64,000 bases of DNA from Trichomonas vaginalis G3 (Eukaryota > Parabasalia > Trichomonadida > Trichomonadidae): the NCBI RefSeq assembly GCF_026262505.1, contig NC_067207.1:10198082-10262081 (forward strand), in the 5' to 3' direction. Below, one piece after another: positions 29,281 through 38,982 of this stretch. The first letter of the stretch is position 1. Every line of letters begins with the position of its first letter. The notes beneath the pieces are model-generated. The model saw nothing but the letters and a program-made list of their open reading frames with translations. It was not told the origin of the DNA and made no database searches. A program made the position numbers and the translations under genes.

Positions 29281-29716
29281 TATAACAACAGAAGTATCGC
29301 TAAAATCTCAATATAAGAAGCTAATGAGACATGGTGCAAACTTATCCATTGTTCTCTTCCTCCAAGTGGATAACAAAAAGAATAAAGATACACAAAAAGA
29401 AAATAAAGTAGTTGCTGCCACTCAAGATAATTGCAATTCGATGTATGATTCGCCTCTTCCATGTGATGATCTTGAATTTATTAATTTCGAGTTTATCGAT
29501 GATTTTGGAGTATTTTTATGAAAATGTTATGAAATATATTCCATTTATATGTATAACAATAAAACTTATTGATGGTATTTTGAGATAACATTTTTTTAAT
29601 GTATTTTCACAAATAAGTCTATATCTTTCGAAATTATGAATGTGTTTCATTAGGTGACGAATATTTCTCACATATGAAACATTTTTATTTGACAATCATC
29701 AAAATAAAATTATCTA
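29281..29716. other. Flank of the transposon with a short open frame
   Basis: The + strand holds a 65-codon frame at 29324-29521 (from MRHGANLSIVLFLQ to an acidic DDFGVFL end) with protein-like composition but no recognised family and no upstream start context. It may be the tail of a gene interrupted by the transposon. The - strand could carry further pogo-type sequence, but no diagnostic motif is visible. The rest is AT-rich. Confidence 0.3.
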
Positions 29717-29915
29717 ACATACGATTATTTTTGATTCAAATGCTGTTCGGCTTAGAATCAAAAATAATCATTTGTAAGAAATTTACACTTTTCCGACGTT
29801 TTGTCAGGGGCGCGAAGCGACTCAAAAATATCGGAAAAGTGTAATTCTCAGGCATATGATTATTTTTACTTTTAATGCCGAACGGCATTTGAATCAAAAA
29901 TAATCGTATGTCTGA
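29717..29915. repeat. Second hairpin cluster
   Basis: Three stem-loops in a row: 29717-29776 (ACATACGATTATTTTTGATT arms), 29779-29848 (TTACACTTTTCCGA arms around a GC-rich GGGGCGCGAAGCG loop) and 29850-29914. The third hairpin is an inverted copy of the first, so the whole block is also a large inverted repeat centred on the second. There is no coding potential. The architecture parallels the cluster at 25371-25677. Confidence 0.85.
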
Positions 29916-30699
29916 GAATTTCACTTTTATTGTTTAATTTCTTTAATATTTTAAAAAATTAAAACTGATAATATTTTTACAATAGGAATGAGATATCATT
30001 TATCATTTGAACCGTATATAATAAATATTTGTTTAAACAACTCAATCTGTTGGTTATCACAACTTACAACATGATAGAACATACAATTGTGAATGTGTTT
30101 TCATGGTGAGCTTGTTCACATCATACAAAATAGTTTAGAAAAGTTTTTCAATAATATTAAATGAAATGGCAGGACATAGCATTATTTTTGGTAAACACTG
30201 AGAACAATACTATTAGATTTTGAATGTCATTGAGATTTGTTAAAGTTCAATATTCCCTCAATATTTTTTTTTTAAATATTTGTTTTGAATATTAGTAAAT
30301 TCGGATTATATGATTTAAGAAAATTTCAAATTAATGAATATAACACCAAATATATCAATTTTACTTGAATTTATAAAGAAAACAGTAAAAGAGGCTAAAT
30401 GTGGTACAAAAGATTACCAAGATGCGCACTTATATTGATACTCTTTTTATACTAATCAATATTAAAGGATTTGAAAAGAGATAGAGTTTTATTATTTTAA
30501 TAAGAGTAGGTGCCAAAAGTGCTTACTCTTAAACAACCGTCGGATTTCCGGGTGAAATCGTGACACACTTTCGTCTTTCGTAGGCAGTGGTGGTTGTTAC
30601 AAAAGGTAACTTCGAATGTAGCGTGAAATCTGCAAAAAAAATTCTGAAATTTGAATGGAGAACACAAAAATTGAATAGTTTACGTCAATAAAAAAGAGA
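29916..30699. other. AT-rich intergenic DNA with a GC-richer island
   Basis: Mostly AT-rich and empty. At 30502-30620 the base composition rises; a hairpin (AAGAGTA ... TACTCTT, 30502-30530) is followed by AACAACCGTCGGATTTCCGG and a distant GGTGGTTGTT that could pair. It may be an unannotated structured RNA or a piece of a transposon. I recognise nothing. Confidence 0.3.
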
Positions 30700-30790
30700 A
30701 AAATGAAGCCAATGTGTCTCGAACCTAGGACTTAGAGCAGCAATCCCACTGTTTATCAAATTACACTACATGCATCTCTCACCTCAGTGA
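30700..30790 (-). other. tRNA-like relic
   Basis: On the - strand there is an A-box-like TAGTGTAATTTGATA, then GGGATTGCTGCTCTAAGTCC, which could fold as an anticodon arm, and a B-box-like GGTTCGAGAC at the right distance. A T-run (TTTTTCTCTTTTTT) downstream could end RNA polymerase III transcription. The T-stem and the acceptor stem do not pair well, so it is a decayed tRNA or a tRNA-derived repeat rather than a working tRNA. Confidence 0.35.
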
Positions 30791-31724
30791 ATGAGATCAA
30801 CTATATGATAACTTGTTCCCCATTATATTCTTGTGGAAAAGTGACAAATAGCAACTTTGACCCTCTCTCATTTTAATAATATTCGTTTTAGACAATAGCA
30901 TATTAAACGAACAATTGGCTGGATATTTAAAAATTAAGGTCAAATTGTTGGAATTATTGAAATTATTAATATTTTGTTTCAATTCCTTTTCCTCGAAAGG
31001 AAATCACAGGAAATAATTAATGCTTATTATCTCATTTCAATAATGAATGAAAAGAGCTAAATAGCCGACTATTTAATTTGAAAGAAATTTTCCTCTCAAA
31101 TTTTTTTGAAAGAATCAAATCGAAACATCATGGCCAAATTCAAGGAACTAATGATTATTACGCGAACTGTAAAAAACAGTTATGATGGTTTGATCTATCA
31201 ATTTTTGTTTTAAATATAAATTCAATTTGTGATAGTATATACATTATATTTAAATAAAAATTCTGAAAATTTCTATTTTTTGAATTAACCATTAATGTCA
31301 AAAACAGTATTTTCTCCAAGAAATTTTCACACAATAATAGCTACTTTAAATAGATATATATTTCAGATAACTCGAAATATTGAGAAAAACGTATGATTGA
31401 AAAATTGATTATCAAAACAATCAAAAGCATTAAAAAAATATTAATTAAATATCAAATAAATCATTTTAATAATATTATTATAGAATATGAGTTCAAACTT
31501 TTTGTGAAATTTCATTTTTTTTTGCGATATTTTTATACGCATGCGTATTACCAACACTGTTACTACATTCTTTTCAAAAATTTTCAATGTCATTCAAATT
31601 ATGTGTTAGGCTAAATTACAAAATATATATTTTTGAACTAGTTCCAATAAACATCATTTATTTTTGCAAAATTATTCAACGAGGAACAACCATTCAATTC
31701 TTTAATTTTTCAATCATCTTATCA
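30791..31724. other. AT-rich intergenic DNA
   Basis: Very AT-rich sequence with scattered short frames and no coding pattern, repeat or RNA that I can recognise. Confidence 0.6.
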
Positions 31725-32255
31725 ATGCCATCTTCGAGTTCAGCTTCAGAATTGAAAACAGCTCTGAATGCACTTTCATCCGAGATGGATTTTCAAGGTG
31801 GCGGCTGGCATATGCAGAATATAACAATCATTCGCAATTCTGCAGAAAAATTTAAATTCGCTGACATGCGTGCCTTCATTGGTGAAATTGTTGGGTTCAT
31901 GAGGAGACCAGATGCTTCATGTACAAATAAATTCAAGTTAGCTCAGCTTCTTAACCTATTAAAATCCTTCCAAGTCAGAGGGTTCGAAGAAGTAGTATTA
32001 GAGTTCAGAAATCAAATTTTAAATTCATATATTTTCCTTGGAGATCAACAACTCGGGGAAGCTGCTTTAGGAATGATTAATAACTTGTGGAATATGCCAA
32101 ATGTAATACGCCCTGTTGTAAAAACAGCAAGCAAATTACCAAGAATTAAGATAAATACACCATCTGCTAATGTTATTAGAAAAATTTTCATGGCTTCTAT
32201 ACCTTACTTAGCTGATCCTATACGGCATGCTTCTCCACCTCCATATGTTGAATGA
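31725..32255 (+). CDS. Hypothetical host protein, 176 aa
   Basis: A continuous frame from the ATG at 31725. The same frame is open upstream to 31587, but that part is Ile/Phe/Tyr-rich like non-coding AT DNA, so the later ATG, which follows TCATCTTATCA, is preferred. The protein starts with a Ser-rich segment (PSSSSASELKTAL), continues as a helical domain with conserved-looking stretches (AEKFKFADMRAFIGEIVGFMRRPDASCTNKFKLAQLLNLLKSF, split here as one helical bundle) and ends SPPPYVE. No signal peptide or membrane segment is visible. I do not recognise the family. Codon use resembles the neighbouring host genes. Confidence 0.6.
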   Translation: MPSSSSASELKTALNALSSEMDFQGGGWHMQNITIIRNSAEKFKFADMRAFIGEIVGFMRRPDASCTNKFKLAQLLNLLKSFQVRGFEEVVLEFRNQILNSYIFLGDQQLGEAALGMINNLWNMPNVIRPVVKTASKLPRIKINTPSANVIRKIFMASIPYLADPIRHASPPPYVE

Positions 32256-32802
32256 ACCCTGCAATTACTTTGCATTTTACTATTTTTGTTTGAATAAATT
32301 TGTTTGTTTCTTTATTATTAATACTCGAATTTTTATTAATATCTTCAAATCAAGCTCAAACATAGTAGAAACAAACATACATTTGTTGTAGATGTTATTC
32401 ATCACGGTATCTCATATTAGTTAACGGAATATAATTATTTTGATATTTTCAAGCGGCTTAAATTAATAAAAGACTCTTTAAACCACAGAGTAGTGCTTAT
32501 GTAATAGTTGGTTGTACCCTAGCAAGAATTAAACTTCCACTAAATATAGAAGTTCCCTGAAAGATCAGGAAACAAACAAAATGTTTGTTAGCCCTGAAGT
32601 AAGAATCGGGGTAAAAATGAGAATGTAGGATCTGTACTAGTAAATGTAAGCCCAAAGGCCGAGTTTGAAAGATCATTATCGAATTTTTTCTTGACAAATG
32701 TTGAGCATTTAGTGATAAATCGGTTCCAAATATCGATGTGATATAGAATTGATCTTCAATAAAACCGTAGTATTCAAATCCGATATAATAAATTTTAGAG
32801 CG
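32256..32802. other. Intergenic region upstream of the PA200 gene
   Basis: No convincing gene. A stretch at about 32500-32690 is less AT-rich, with short frames on the - strand, but shows no family resemblance. The last bases hold the initiator of the next gene. Confidence 0.5.
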
Positions 32803-32811
32803 TCACTTTTC
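32803..32811 (+). promoter_or_regulatory. Trichomonad initiator (Inr) of the PA200 gene
   Basis: TCACTTTTC fits the known trichomonad initiator pattern TCA-Y-T-W-Y-T-C; transcription would start at the A. It lies 9 bases ahead of the ATG at 32820, in the usual distance range for this phylum, and supports that start. Confidence 0.75.
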
Positions 32812-32819
32812 AACCCATT

Positions 32820-35800
32820 ATGAAAGAATTCAATTTTCTGCTTTTTCACAAGCTCCTTCCCAAGCCGGAGCAGATCACCGATGAAGACTGTGATGTTTTT
32901 TGGAAGGAGTTTAACACTTTTTTCATTGAACTTTTAGAAAAAGAGCAGTATCAAACATTGATTAAATTATTTTCATTGTCAAAATCACCTATAAAGCTTT
33001 TTTGCAAGAAAATCGATCCATCTATTCATAAAGAAATTGTTTTACGATTATACAAGATTATTACTACGATTCCAGTTTTATCCTACGGCTTAGTTTACGA
33101 AGCAGCCGAATTTATGGCAACCTTTCTCTTTTACAAGCCCGTTAAAGATATTACAGTTGAGTGGAAACCCTTGTATAAGATGTATCGATACATTACAATT
33201 AAATCGCCTTCAAGTTTTGTCGTTGAATCCGATGACTTGACCTCGAATCTTTTTAAGATCATGGGCTCCCTTAATTCTTGCTATCCCGTAGGAACAATGG
33301 ACCAATTATTCACTAAATTTTTGCCAAAAATTGCACCACACGCTGTAGATTCGACAGTATACTTAACCATGATAAGCAAAATGCTCCCACAAAACGATAA
33401 CTCTTTCCAGAAATGGCTACCAAACATTCGAGATTTGTTGATAGACTACGGGAGCTTAATACAACTTATACCCCTCGTTAGCATATTCAATACTTTTATT
33501 AGTAAGAACACTGAATACGACTTCAATGATTTCTTAACGCCGATAGTCGTCAATTTATGCAGTATATTACTTACTCAACAAGGTCCAGGCCACTTGAGCT
33601 ACGAGTTTTCGACTGTCCAGTTCAACCTTGAAGACGTCGAAGGATCGATACCCCGACTTCTCGCTAGATCGCTTGTTTATTTGATGGTGTCGCCACCAAC
33701 GAGAGAACAAGCAATCGAGAAAATGAAATTGATTATGGAGTCTGCGCAAACAATATCAAAGGATAGCAGCAGCTCAGATGATAAATTTACGAAATTTATT
33801 TTCCAAACTTTATCATGTATAAATTCTATACAGCGAAAGAGTAAGGATGACGCTACTCAGCTATCTCTTAAATTTACTGACGAGCAATTGCATACAATAT
33901 TAATGCCAATTGTAGATACTTTAATTTGCCTCCTCAAATCTCTCAATATTACTCGCGCTTCTGCAACCATTAAATCTATTCGATTAATTATGAACATGGA
34001 TACATCATTTACGCCAAGATTTTACGAGTTTGCCGACCTTTGCATTTCTTACCCAGATGCGCAAGCAATTGGCTACATCGGATGGAACATTATGTCAGCA
34101 ATAATGGCAGATATTACACAATACGATTTCTTGCTTGCAAATATGGGCAGAATTTTCGAAATTGCAATTTCAAATTTCTACAGATCAGATACTCAACGAC
34201 CTTTAACACACGCGATATATACAATTACCTCCCTCATTCCATTCAACCACGTAAATGGCAATCCTGCCGTTGATTACGTCGATTTTACAGGTTTAACTGA
34301 GCGTTTTATTATGGCATACCTCGATATTATATCGCGATTACCGGCTTTCAAGGGTAAGCAGGCTCCGATCGACGCCTCATTTTGCGAATTAATTCGAACA
34401 ATTTTCGATAGTATTTTCCAAGACGGGGAACCAACGATTTTTACGGTTTTAAAGCCAATAATATTTGATGCAATTCAAGATACATCGTATTCTCACGTAC
34501 TCAAATTAATTACTTCTTTAGTTGCGAAATATTTCGAAAATGTACCCATAGAAATCTACAACGAAGGCATCGAATTATTCAAGAATTGCTTAAGGACACG
34601 CCACGATGTCGCTTCTATTTGCTACATTTTACATTTATTTGGTATCGTAAGTACAAGAGGCTCAAAATGCGCCGACGACGTCAGAAAGATAACTGCCGTA
34701 ATACTACCACTCACACAGCACCAAAATAAGAAGGTAAAGAAGTGCGCTTACAAAGCTTTGGCATTTGCTATTACTCCATGGGCTTGTACGCCAATTACAA
34801 CGACGATAAACGCTAAGCAAGGCGAATTCCGACCAATTAGCGAGTTTACGGTCCATGCAAAAGAAAAATTTGATGTCAATGATGTGGCATTAGAGTGTTT
34901 TAACCCATTATTCGACTATCTACTGACAGAAACAGATGCTAACAAGGTCACTTCCGCCATCAGACCAGCTCTTTATGCGTTACAGGCGTTATGTGATTTC
35001 ATTTTCGACATAAGCGAAGGAGATTTGAGCATGTTACCAATCGCAACAAGGATCTCATATTTTAACGGTAAGGAATACACCAAGAAATCGATTCCTTTCA
35101 AAGATAAATTTATGAAGGTTATAATTCGTTTGATGAGAGACTTCCCAGACAATCCATTACTCATGAGGAAGCTTATCCCCACAACTTCCAACATTTTTAT
35201 CCCCATGATTGCCTTGACTTTCAACGTTCCTGATTCAATGGACCAATTATCTGCCCAGTTCTGGCCATGCGAAAGAGAGAACAACCTTGCGGTCAAGTCC
35301 ATCATAACCCCGATAGTTAAATGGCTCCATCACCGTAGGATGACCTCACATTTACTTCCAGCAACAGATTTGATCAAACAATTCTTCTCAGCTTTACTTC
35401 CTTTGGCAACATCAAGATACAAACCAATCAGAGCTGTTGTCAGAGAGGTTCTTGCCTGCGTAGGAGACTTCTATTCATCAGTTTATTCAGAAGAAGTTTT
35501 CAAAATCGTTGAAAAATCGTCAGAAATCCCAACAGATGAGTTCATTGATTTCATGACTATTCCTATTATCTTCTCCATCATCTCCAGCAACTCACAAATC
35601 CTTTGCCATGCGATTTACAGAGTTCTTTCCCAATTTGATATCAAAGATCAAGAATCGATCATTTCTTTCCGCCAGTTCTTGACAACAAACTGCGTAAGAG
35701 CTCCCAACTACGACAAATGTGATGTATCTGCATTCAACGAACTTCTTGATAAAATCCAAAATTTGTTATTAACAGTTCACGTGCAGAACAAGATCTTCCA

Positions 35801-38123
35801 TCACATTATCTTGCTTGCTCTCATCATAATATTGAGGAATAACATTCAAATACCTCAATTCTTCCAAGATTATATCTTAGATTGTGCTTCTTCACCTGAT
35901 TCTGACACTGCATCCAATGCATATCTATGTATAATCATCATGTTCAAAGGAATACCACTTGAACAAGTCAAAAAACCAAACAATTTCACACCAAAACTTG
36001 AAAGTTTCCCAGATATCATTGGAAGTTGTCAATTGGCGTTTAACGATAATTGTAAACTCAGTGATATTGTTGAGAACGTTTTACCTGATCCCATAGATCA
36101 AGTTGGTGATGAATGTATGATGCAGATGCCATCAATTGACGAGATCGTTATGATGTTAAGAGAACAAGGAGTTCCTGAAGAACAAATTCCCGATGCAGTT
36201 GACCAAGTAATGGAACAAATGCAGCAGATGATTATCAGTCAGCAGCAACAGCAGCATCAGTCAATGCAGATGCAAATTGACATGCAAATGCAGATGCAAG
36301 GAATAGATCCTGATAAAATGACTGATGAACAAGTTTTGGCTGTTTTAAATGGAGAACAAAGTGTTCACGACATAGCAGATAATGGTTGCGAAATGGAGAT
36401 TGATGAAGGAGAACTCGGAGAACAAACAATGATTTATAATGATGGATCAATGTCATCAGCAGAAAATGATAAAAACGCAATGCTCGTGATGTCAAATGAT
36501 TCAGACATCGGAGTTGATGGCGTTGTAATGCAACAGAGTCCTACAACAGTCATTGACAAAATCTATGAAGCAATAGAAAACATGGAGTTGTATTGGGATG
36601 AACCAAATATTCCTTCTTATTTCTATTCGCAATCCGCTGGATGGAATTTTTATCCAAAGAACGAAATGATCAAAAAATTCCCTCAAAACACTCCAGACGT
36701 TGCTCCTGAAGCTATTCTAAGGATAATTAATTCATTCTGCGCTGTTGATTCCGAGAAACACGTCGTGATACAGAGCTTCCCAATACTGATGAGTTATTTG
36801 GCAATGACGTTCACTGAAGAAATTGTTGATTTAATTGCTGATCATGTCAAAAAATTATTATCATATAATTTGTCTGTTTTCGCGATTCCGACATTCGCTT
36901 ATTTACTACAAGGTGTTAGTTTAGCTGCTCCTAAATTAGATTTCCAGATCTACAAGAGATTTGTCCACAAAGTCGCTCTCCCAATTATTTGTGCTTGTTC
37001 TTTGAATTTGCAATTTGCTGAACAAAGTGATGGAATTTTCTTGGTCATGTTCAGTGAGCAAATCATGGATTACGCTTCTCCTTTGATCAATTTGTTGTTT
37101 GAGTATTCAACAATATCTCCTAATGATTCAACAATCATTACAAGATCGTTCTTCAACCATTTGAACACCATCTTTTGTTCAAGACCAACTTCATTTTTCG
37201 TTAATTTCGATTTGATTGTTGACAAATTCTTACATCCTTTCTTCAGTGGATTGAACAGCTTCAACAGATCAATTAACTCAGAATTTGCTTGTCTTTTTGT
37301 TATGCTTGTTGAATCTACATGCATCAGACAATCATCTGCATTATATTCTCCAATTCTTGAAGAGAAAAGGAACAAGTTAATCAATGAATTCGATGACGCA
37401 TTTAGTAAAATAAATACATCGAATAAAAACGCTCAAGGAGTTATCATTGTTTTCTTGAGTTATGTCTCCATGTCATCTGTTATGGCTGTAGAAGTCCTTG
37501 CTCCTATCATTCTCAAGCACCAGAGAATCATATTGATGGCGAGTAACCAAACAGATGAAGAAACAGAAGATGCGATCTTTTCAACAATTTTGAATTTTAC
37601 AATGCATCAATATTTCTTGTACAGACCTGATTTACTTGTTGATTACATAGATTTGATTATAGGAAACATGAATAGATTGAGTCTGCCTCTCCAAATGAAA
37701 ATGATCTTCCATATTTTAACGATTATTACTATGGATGCATTTGCTTTTAATTCCAAACAATATGATCATTTCTATGATATAATGTTAAAGTTCATTTCTG
37801 AATGTACAAATGAGAACTTGAAGGGAGAAGCATTGGCTGTTTTGGGAAGAATCATGTTAGCAACGAAGAAGAAGACACAGCTCAATGAGTTAACAGCTGC
37901 TGCAGTTCTAAATGCTGCTTTGATATTCGATGAATGCGACCAAATAATCATCGACGCATTCGAAGTTGTCAAAGATAAGTTGGAAGGAAAAAGTGCTAAT
38001 AAAACACTTTTGAAGGACTCCGTGTCGCTGTTCTGGAAACAGCACTCGTTCTCCGTTACTCCTAAGGTTGAGGCAATGCTTGAACCTTATAGAACATTGG
38101 TCCCTCCTTCTTACATCACATAA
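32820..38123 (+). CDS. PSME4: Proteasome activator PA200/Blm10 homologue
   Basis: A 1767-residue alpha-solenoid protein, close to the 1800-2100 residues usual for PA200/Blm10, which caps the 20S proteasome and helps ubiquitin-independent degradation. Near the N-terminus, ITVEWKPLYKMYRYI and the following SCYPVGTMDQLF match the family pattern (PWRPLY ... PYFP). Further on, SYFYSQSAGWNFYPKNEM aligns with the conserved WGYYTWPKNM block. The C-terminal WKQHSFS corresponds to the final WQEHK region. A Gln/Met-rich insertion of about 100 residues (about 1120-1230, with QQQQQHQSMQMQ and acidic runs) is lineage-specific. The last residues are PPSYIT. PA200 normally ends in a hydrophobic-Tyr-X motif that opens the proteasome gate; here the Tyr is third from the end. 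The frame is intact and preceded by a good initiator. Confidence 0.85.
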   Translation: MKEFNFLLFHKLLPKPEQITDEDCDVFWKEFNTFFIELLEKEQYQTLIKLFSLSKSPIKLFCKKIDPSIHKEIVLRLYKIITTIPVLSYGLVYEAAEFMATFLFYKPVKDITVEWKPLYKMYRYITIKSPSSFVVESDDLTSNLFKIMGSLNSCYPVGTMDQLFTKFLPKIAPHAVDSTVYLTMISKMLPQNDNSFQKWLPNIRDLLIDYGSLIQLIPLVSIFNTFISKNTEYDFNDFLTPIVVNLCSILLTQQGPGHLSYEFSTVQFNLEDVEGSIPRLLARSLVYLMVSPPTREQAIEKMKLIMESAQTISKDSSSSDDKFTKFIFQTLSCINSIQRKSKDDATQLSLKFTDEQLHTILMPIVDTLICLLKSLNITRASATIKSIRLIMNMDTSFTPRFYEFADLCISYPDAQAIGYIGWNIMSAIMADITQYDFLLANMGRIFEIAISNFYRSDTQRPLTHAIYTITSLIPFNHVNGNPAVDYVDFTGLTERFIMAYLDIISRLPAFKGKQAPIDASFCELIRTIFDSIFQDGEPTIFTVLKPIIFDAIQDTSYSHVLKLITSLVAKYFENVPIEIYNEGIELFKNCLRTRHDVASICYILHLFGIVSTRGSKCADDVRKITAVILPLTQHQNKKVKKCAYKALAFAITPWACTPITTTINAKQGEFRPISEFTVHAKEKFDVNDVALECFNPLFDYLLTETDANKVTSAIRPALYALQALCDFIFDISEGDLSMLPIATRISYFNGKEYTKKSIPFKDKFMKVIIRLMRDFPDNPLLMRKLIPTTSNIFIPMIALTFNVPDSMDQLSAQFWPCERENNLAVKSIITPIVKWLHHRRMTSHLLPATDLIKQFFSALLPLATSRYKPIRAVVREVLACVGDFYSSVYSEEVFKIVEKSSEIPTDEFIDFMTIPIIFSIISSNSQILCHAIYRVLSQFDIKDQESIISFRQFLTTNCVRAPNYDKCDVSAFNELLDKIQNLLLTVHVQNKIFHHIILLALIIILRNNIQIPQFFQDYILDCASSPDSDTASNAYLCIIIMFKGIPLEQVKKPNNFTPKLESFPDIIGSCQLAFNDNCKLSDIVENVLPDPIDQVGDECMMQMPSIDEIVMMLREQGVPEEQIPDAVDQVMEQMQQMIISQQQQQHQSMQMQIDMQMQMQGIDPDKMTDEQVLAVLNGEQSVHDIADNGCEMEIDEGELGEQTMIYNDGSMSSAENDKNAMLVMSNDSDIGVDGVVMQQSPTTVIDKIYEAIENMELYWDEPNIPSYFYSQSAGWNFYPKNEMIKKFPQNTPDVAPEAILRIINSFCAVDSEKHVVIQSFPILMSYLAMTFTEEIVDLIADHVKKLLSYNLSVFAIPTFAYLLQGVSLAAPKLDFQIYKRFVHKVALPIICACSLNLQFAEQSDGIFLVMFSEQIMDYASPLINLLFEYSTISPNDSTIITRSFFNHLNTIFCSRPTSFFVNFDLIVDKFLHPFFSGLNSFNRSINSEFACLFVMLVESTCIRQSSALYSPILEEKRNKLINEFDDAFSKINTSNKNAQGVIIVFLSYVSMSSVMAVEVLAPIILKHQRIILMASNQTDEETEDAIFSTILNFTMHQYFLYRPDLLVDYIDLIIGNMNRLSLPLQMKMIFHILTIITMDAFAFNSKQYDHFYDIMLKFISECTNENLKGEALAVLGRIMLATKKKTQLNELTAAAVLNAALIFDECDQIIIDAFEVVKDKLEGKSANKTLLKDSVSLFWKQHSFSVTPKVEAMLEPYRTLVPPSYIT

Positions 38124-38542
38124 TTTTAATTTATTTATTTTATTATTTTGTTTATTTCTTAAATATTCACGTTTATTTTTGTAAACAATGGTGTATTTTG
38201 TTTATAACATACAGAAAAGTTCATTCTTACACCAGTAAAAATTCAATTTTGAAAAAAATTGAATTCATTATTTACGTACAAAATATCAATCGCGTTATTG
38301 GGTTCTTTTTATTTATATCATAAAATTAGAGCTCCAAAAATTGCCCAAAATTGAGAAGAAATAAATGGTCGAACAGAGTCCTTCTTAATTTTTATCATTC
38401 ATTCTTTGAGCTAAACCCTTACTTTTGTAAGAAAAAACAATGAAATATATTTTATCTGCATTCGTAAGGTGCGATCAAATTCACTGAGAGACGCACCTTC
38501 AAAAATTGATTCAAATAAAAGTGACACGAATTCAATTTGATT
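38124..38542. other. Intergenic region with a small hairpin
   Basis: AT-rich 3' flank of the PA200 gene. The only structure I see is a hairpin at about 38467-38501 (AAGGTGCG and CGCACCTT arms, 8 bp, about 18-base loop). No gene or RNA is recognised. Confidence 0.5.
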
Positions 38543-38773
38543 ATGAGCAAAAAAAAGGACTCCTCTCAAGAGTCCGTTAAAATAAATAACGATCCAGAAT
38601 CAGATTCAGAAGAAGAATCGGAAAATGTCGAACATTCACGCGAGATTGATGGCTCTTCGACTGTAAAAATGGTACCTATTGCAAGAATTGTCGCACGAGG
38701 AAAAAAGAAACCATCCGAATCCAGAAACAAGTCAAAGAACATGCCACGTAGATCCAAATGCTGCAGAATTTAG
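38543..38773 (+). CDS. Small charged host protein, 76 aa
   Basis: A short frame from the ATG at 38543: a Ser/Glu/Asp-rich first half (DPESDSEEESENVEHSRE) followed by a basic second half (ARGKKKPSESRNKSKNMPRRSKCCRI). The acidic-Ser part looks like a casein kinase II target, and the end has a CC pair with two hydrophobic/basic residues. No family is recognised. It could be a real small gene or a chance frame; the clear coding-like composition favours the former. Confidence 0.4.
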   Translation: MSKKKDSSQESVKINNDPESDSEEESENVEHSREIDGSSTVKMVPIARIVARGKKKPSESRNKSKNMPRRSKCCRI

Positions 38774-38982
38774 AAGCTTTTTGACCTTATATTTGTTGGT
38801 TACATATGGAATGTAGCCCAAATTTCATTGTTATTGTATGAATTGTTTATAAATGTTGTTATAGATTATTGTTATCAGGACAGTGTCTTTACCAAAATTA
38901 CGTTACTAATTTTTTTTTTTCATGCACGTTTTTATTTTTTTTTCTCTCGCTCTTATTTGAAAAAATATTTTTATTATAAATT

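Noticed and set aside
29256-29462. Further pogo-type transposase sequence right of the rve-type transposon
   Set aside because: A few residues would fit (HHVSL, AILLL), but no diagnostic motif is present and the frame does not connect.
38467-38501. A regulatory RNA hairpin downstream of the PA200 gene
   Set aside because: The stem has only 8 bp with a large loop in AT-rich DNA; there is no further support.
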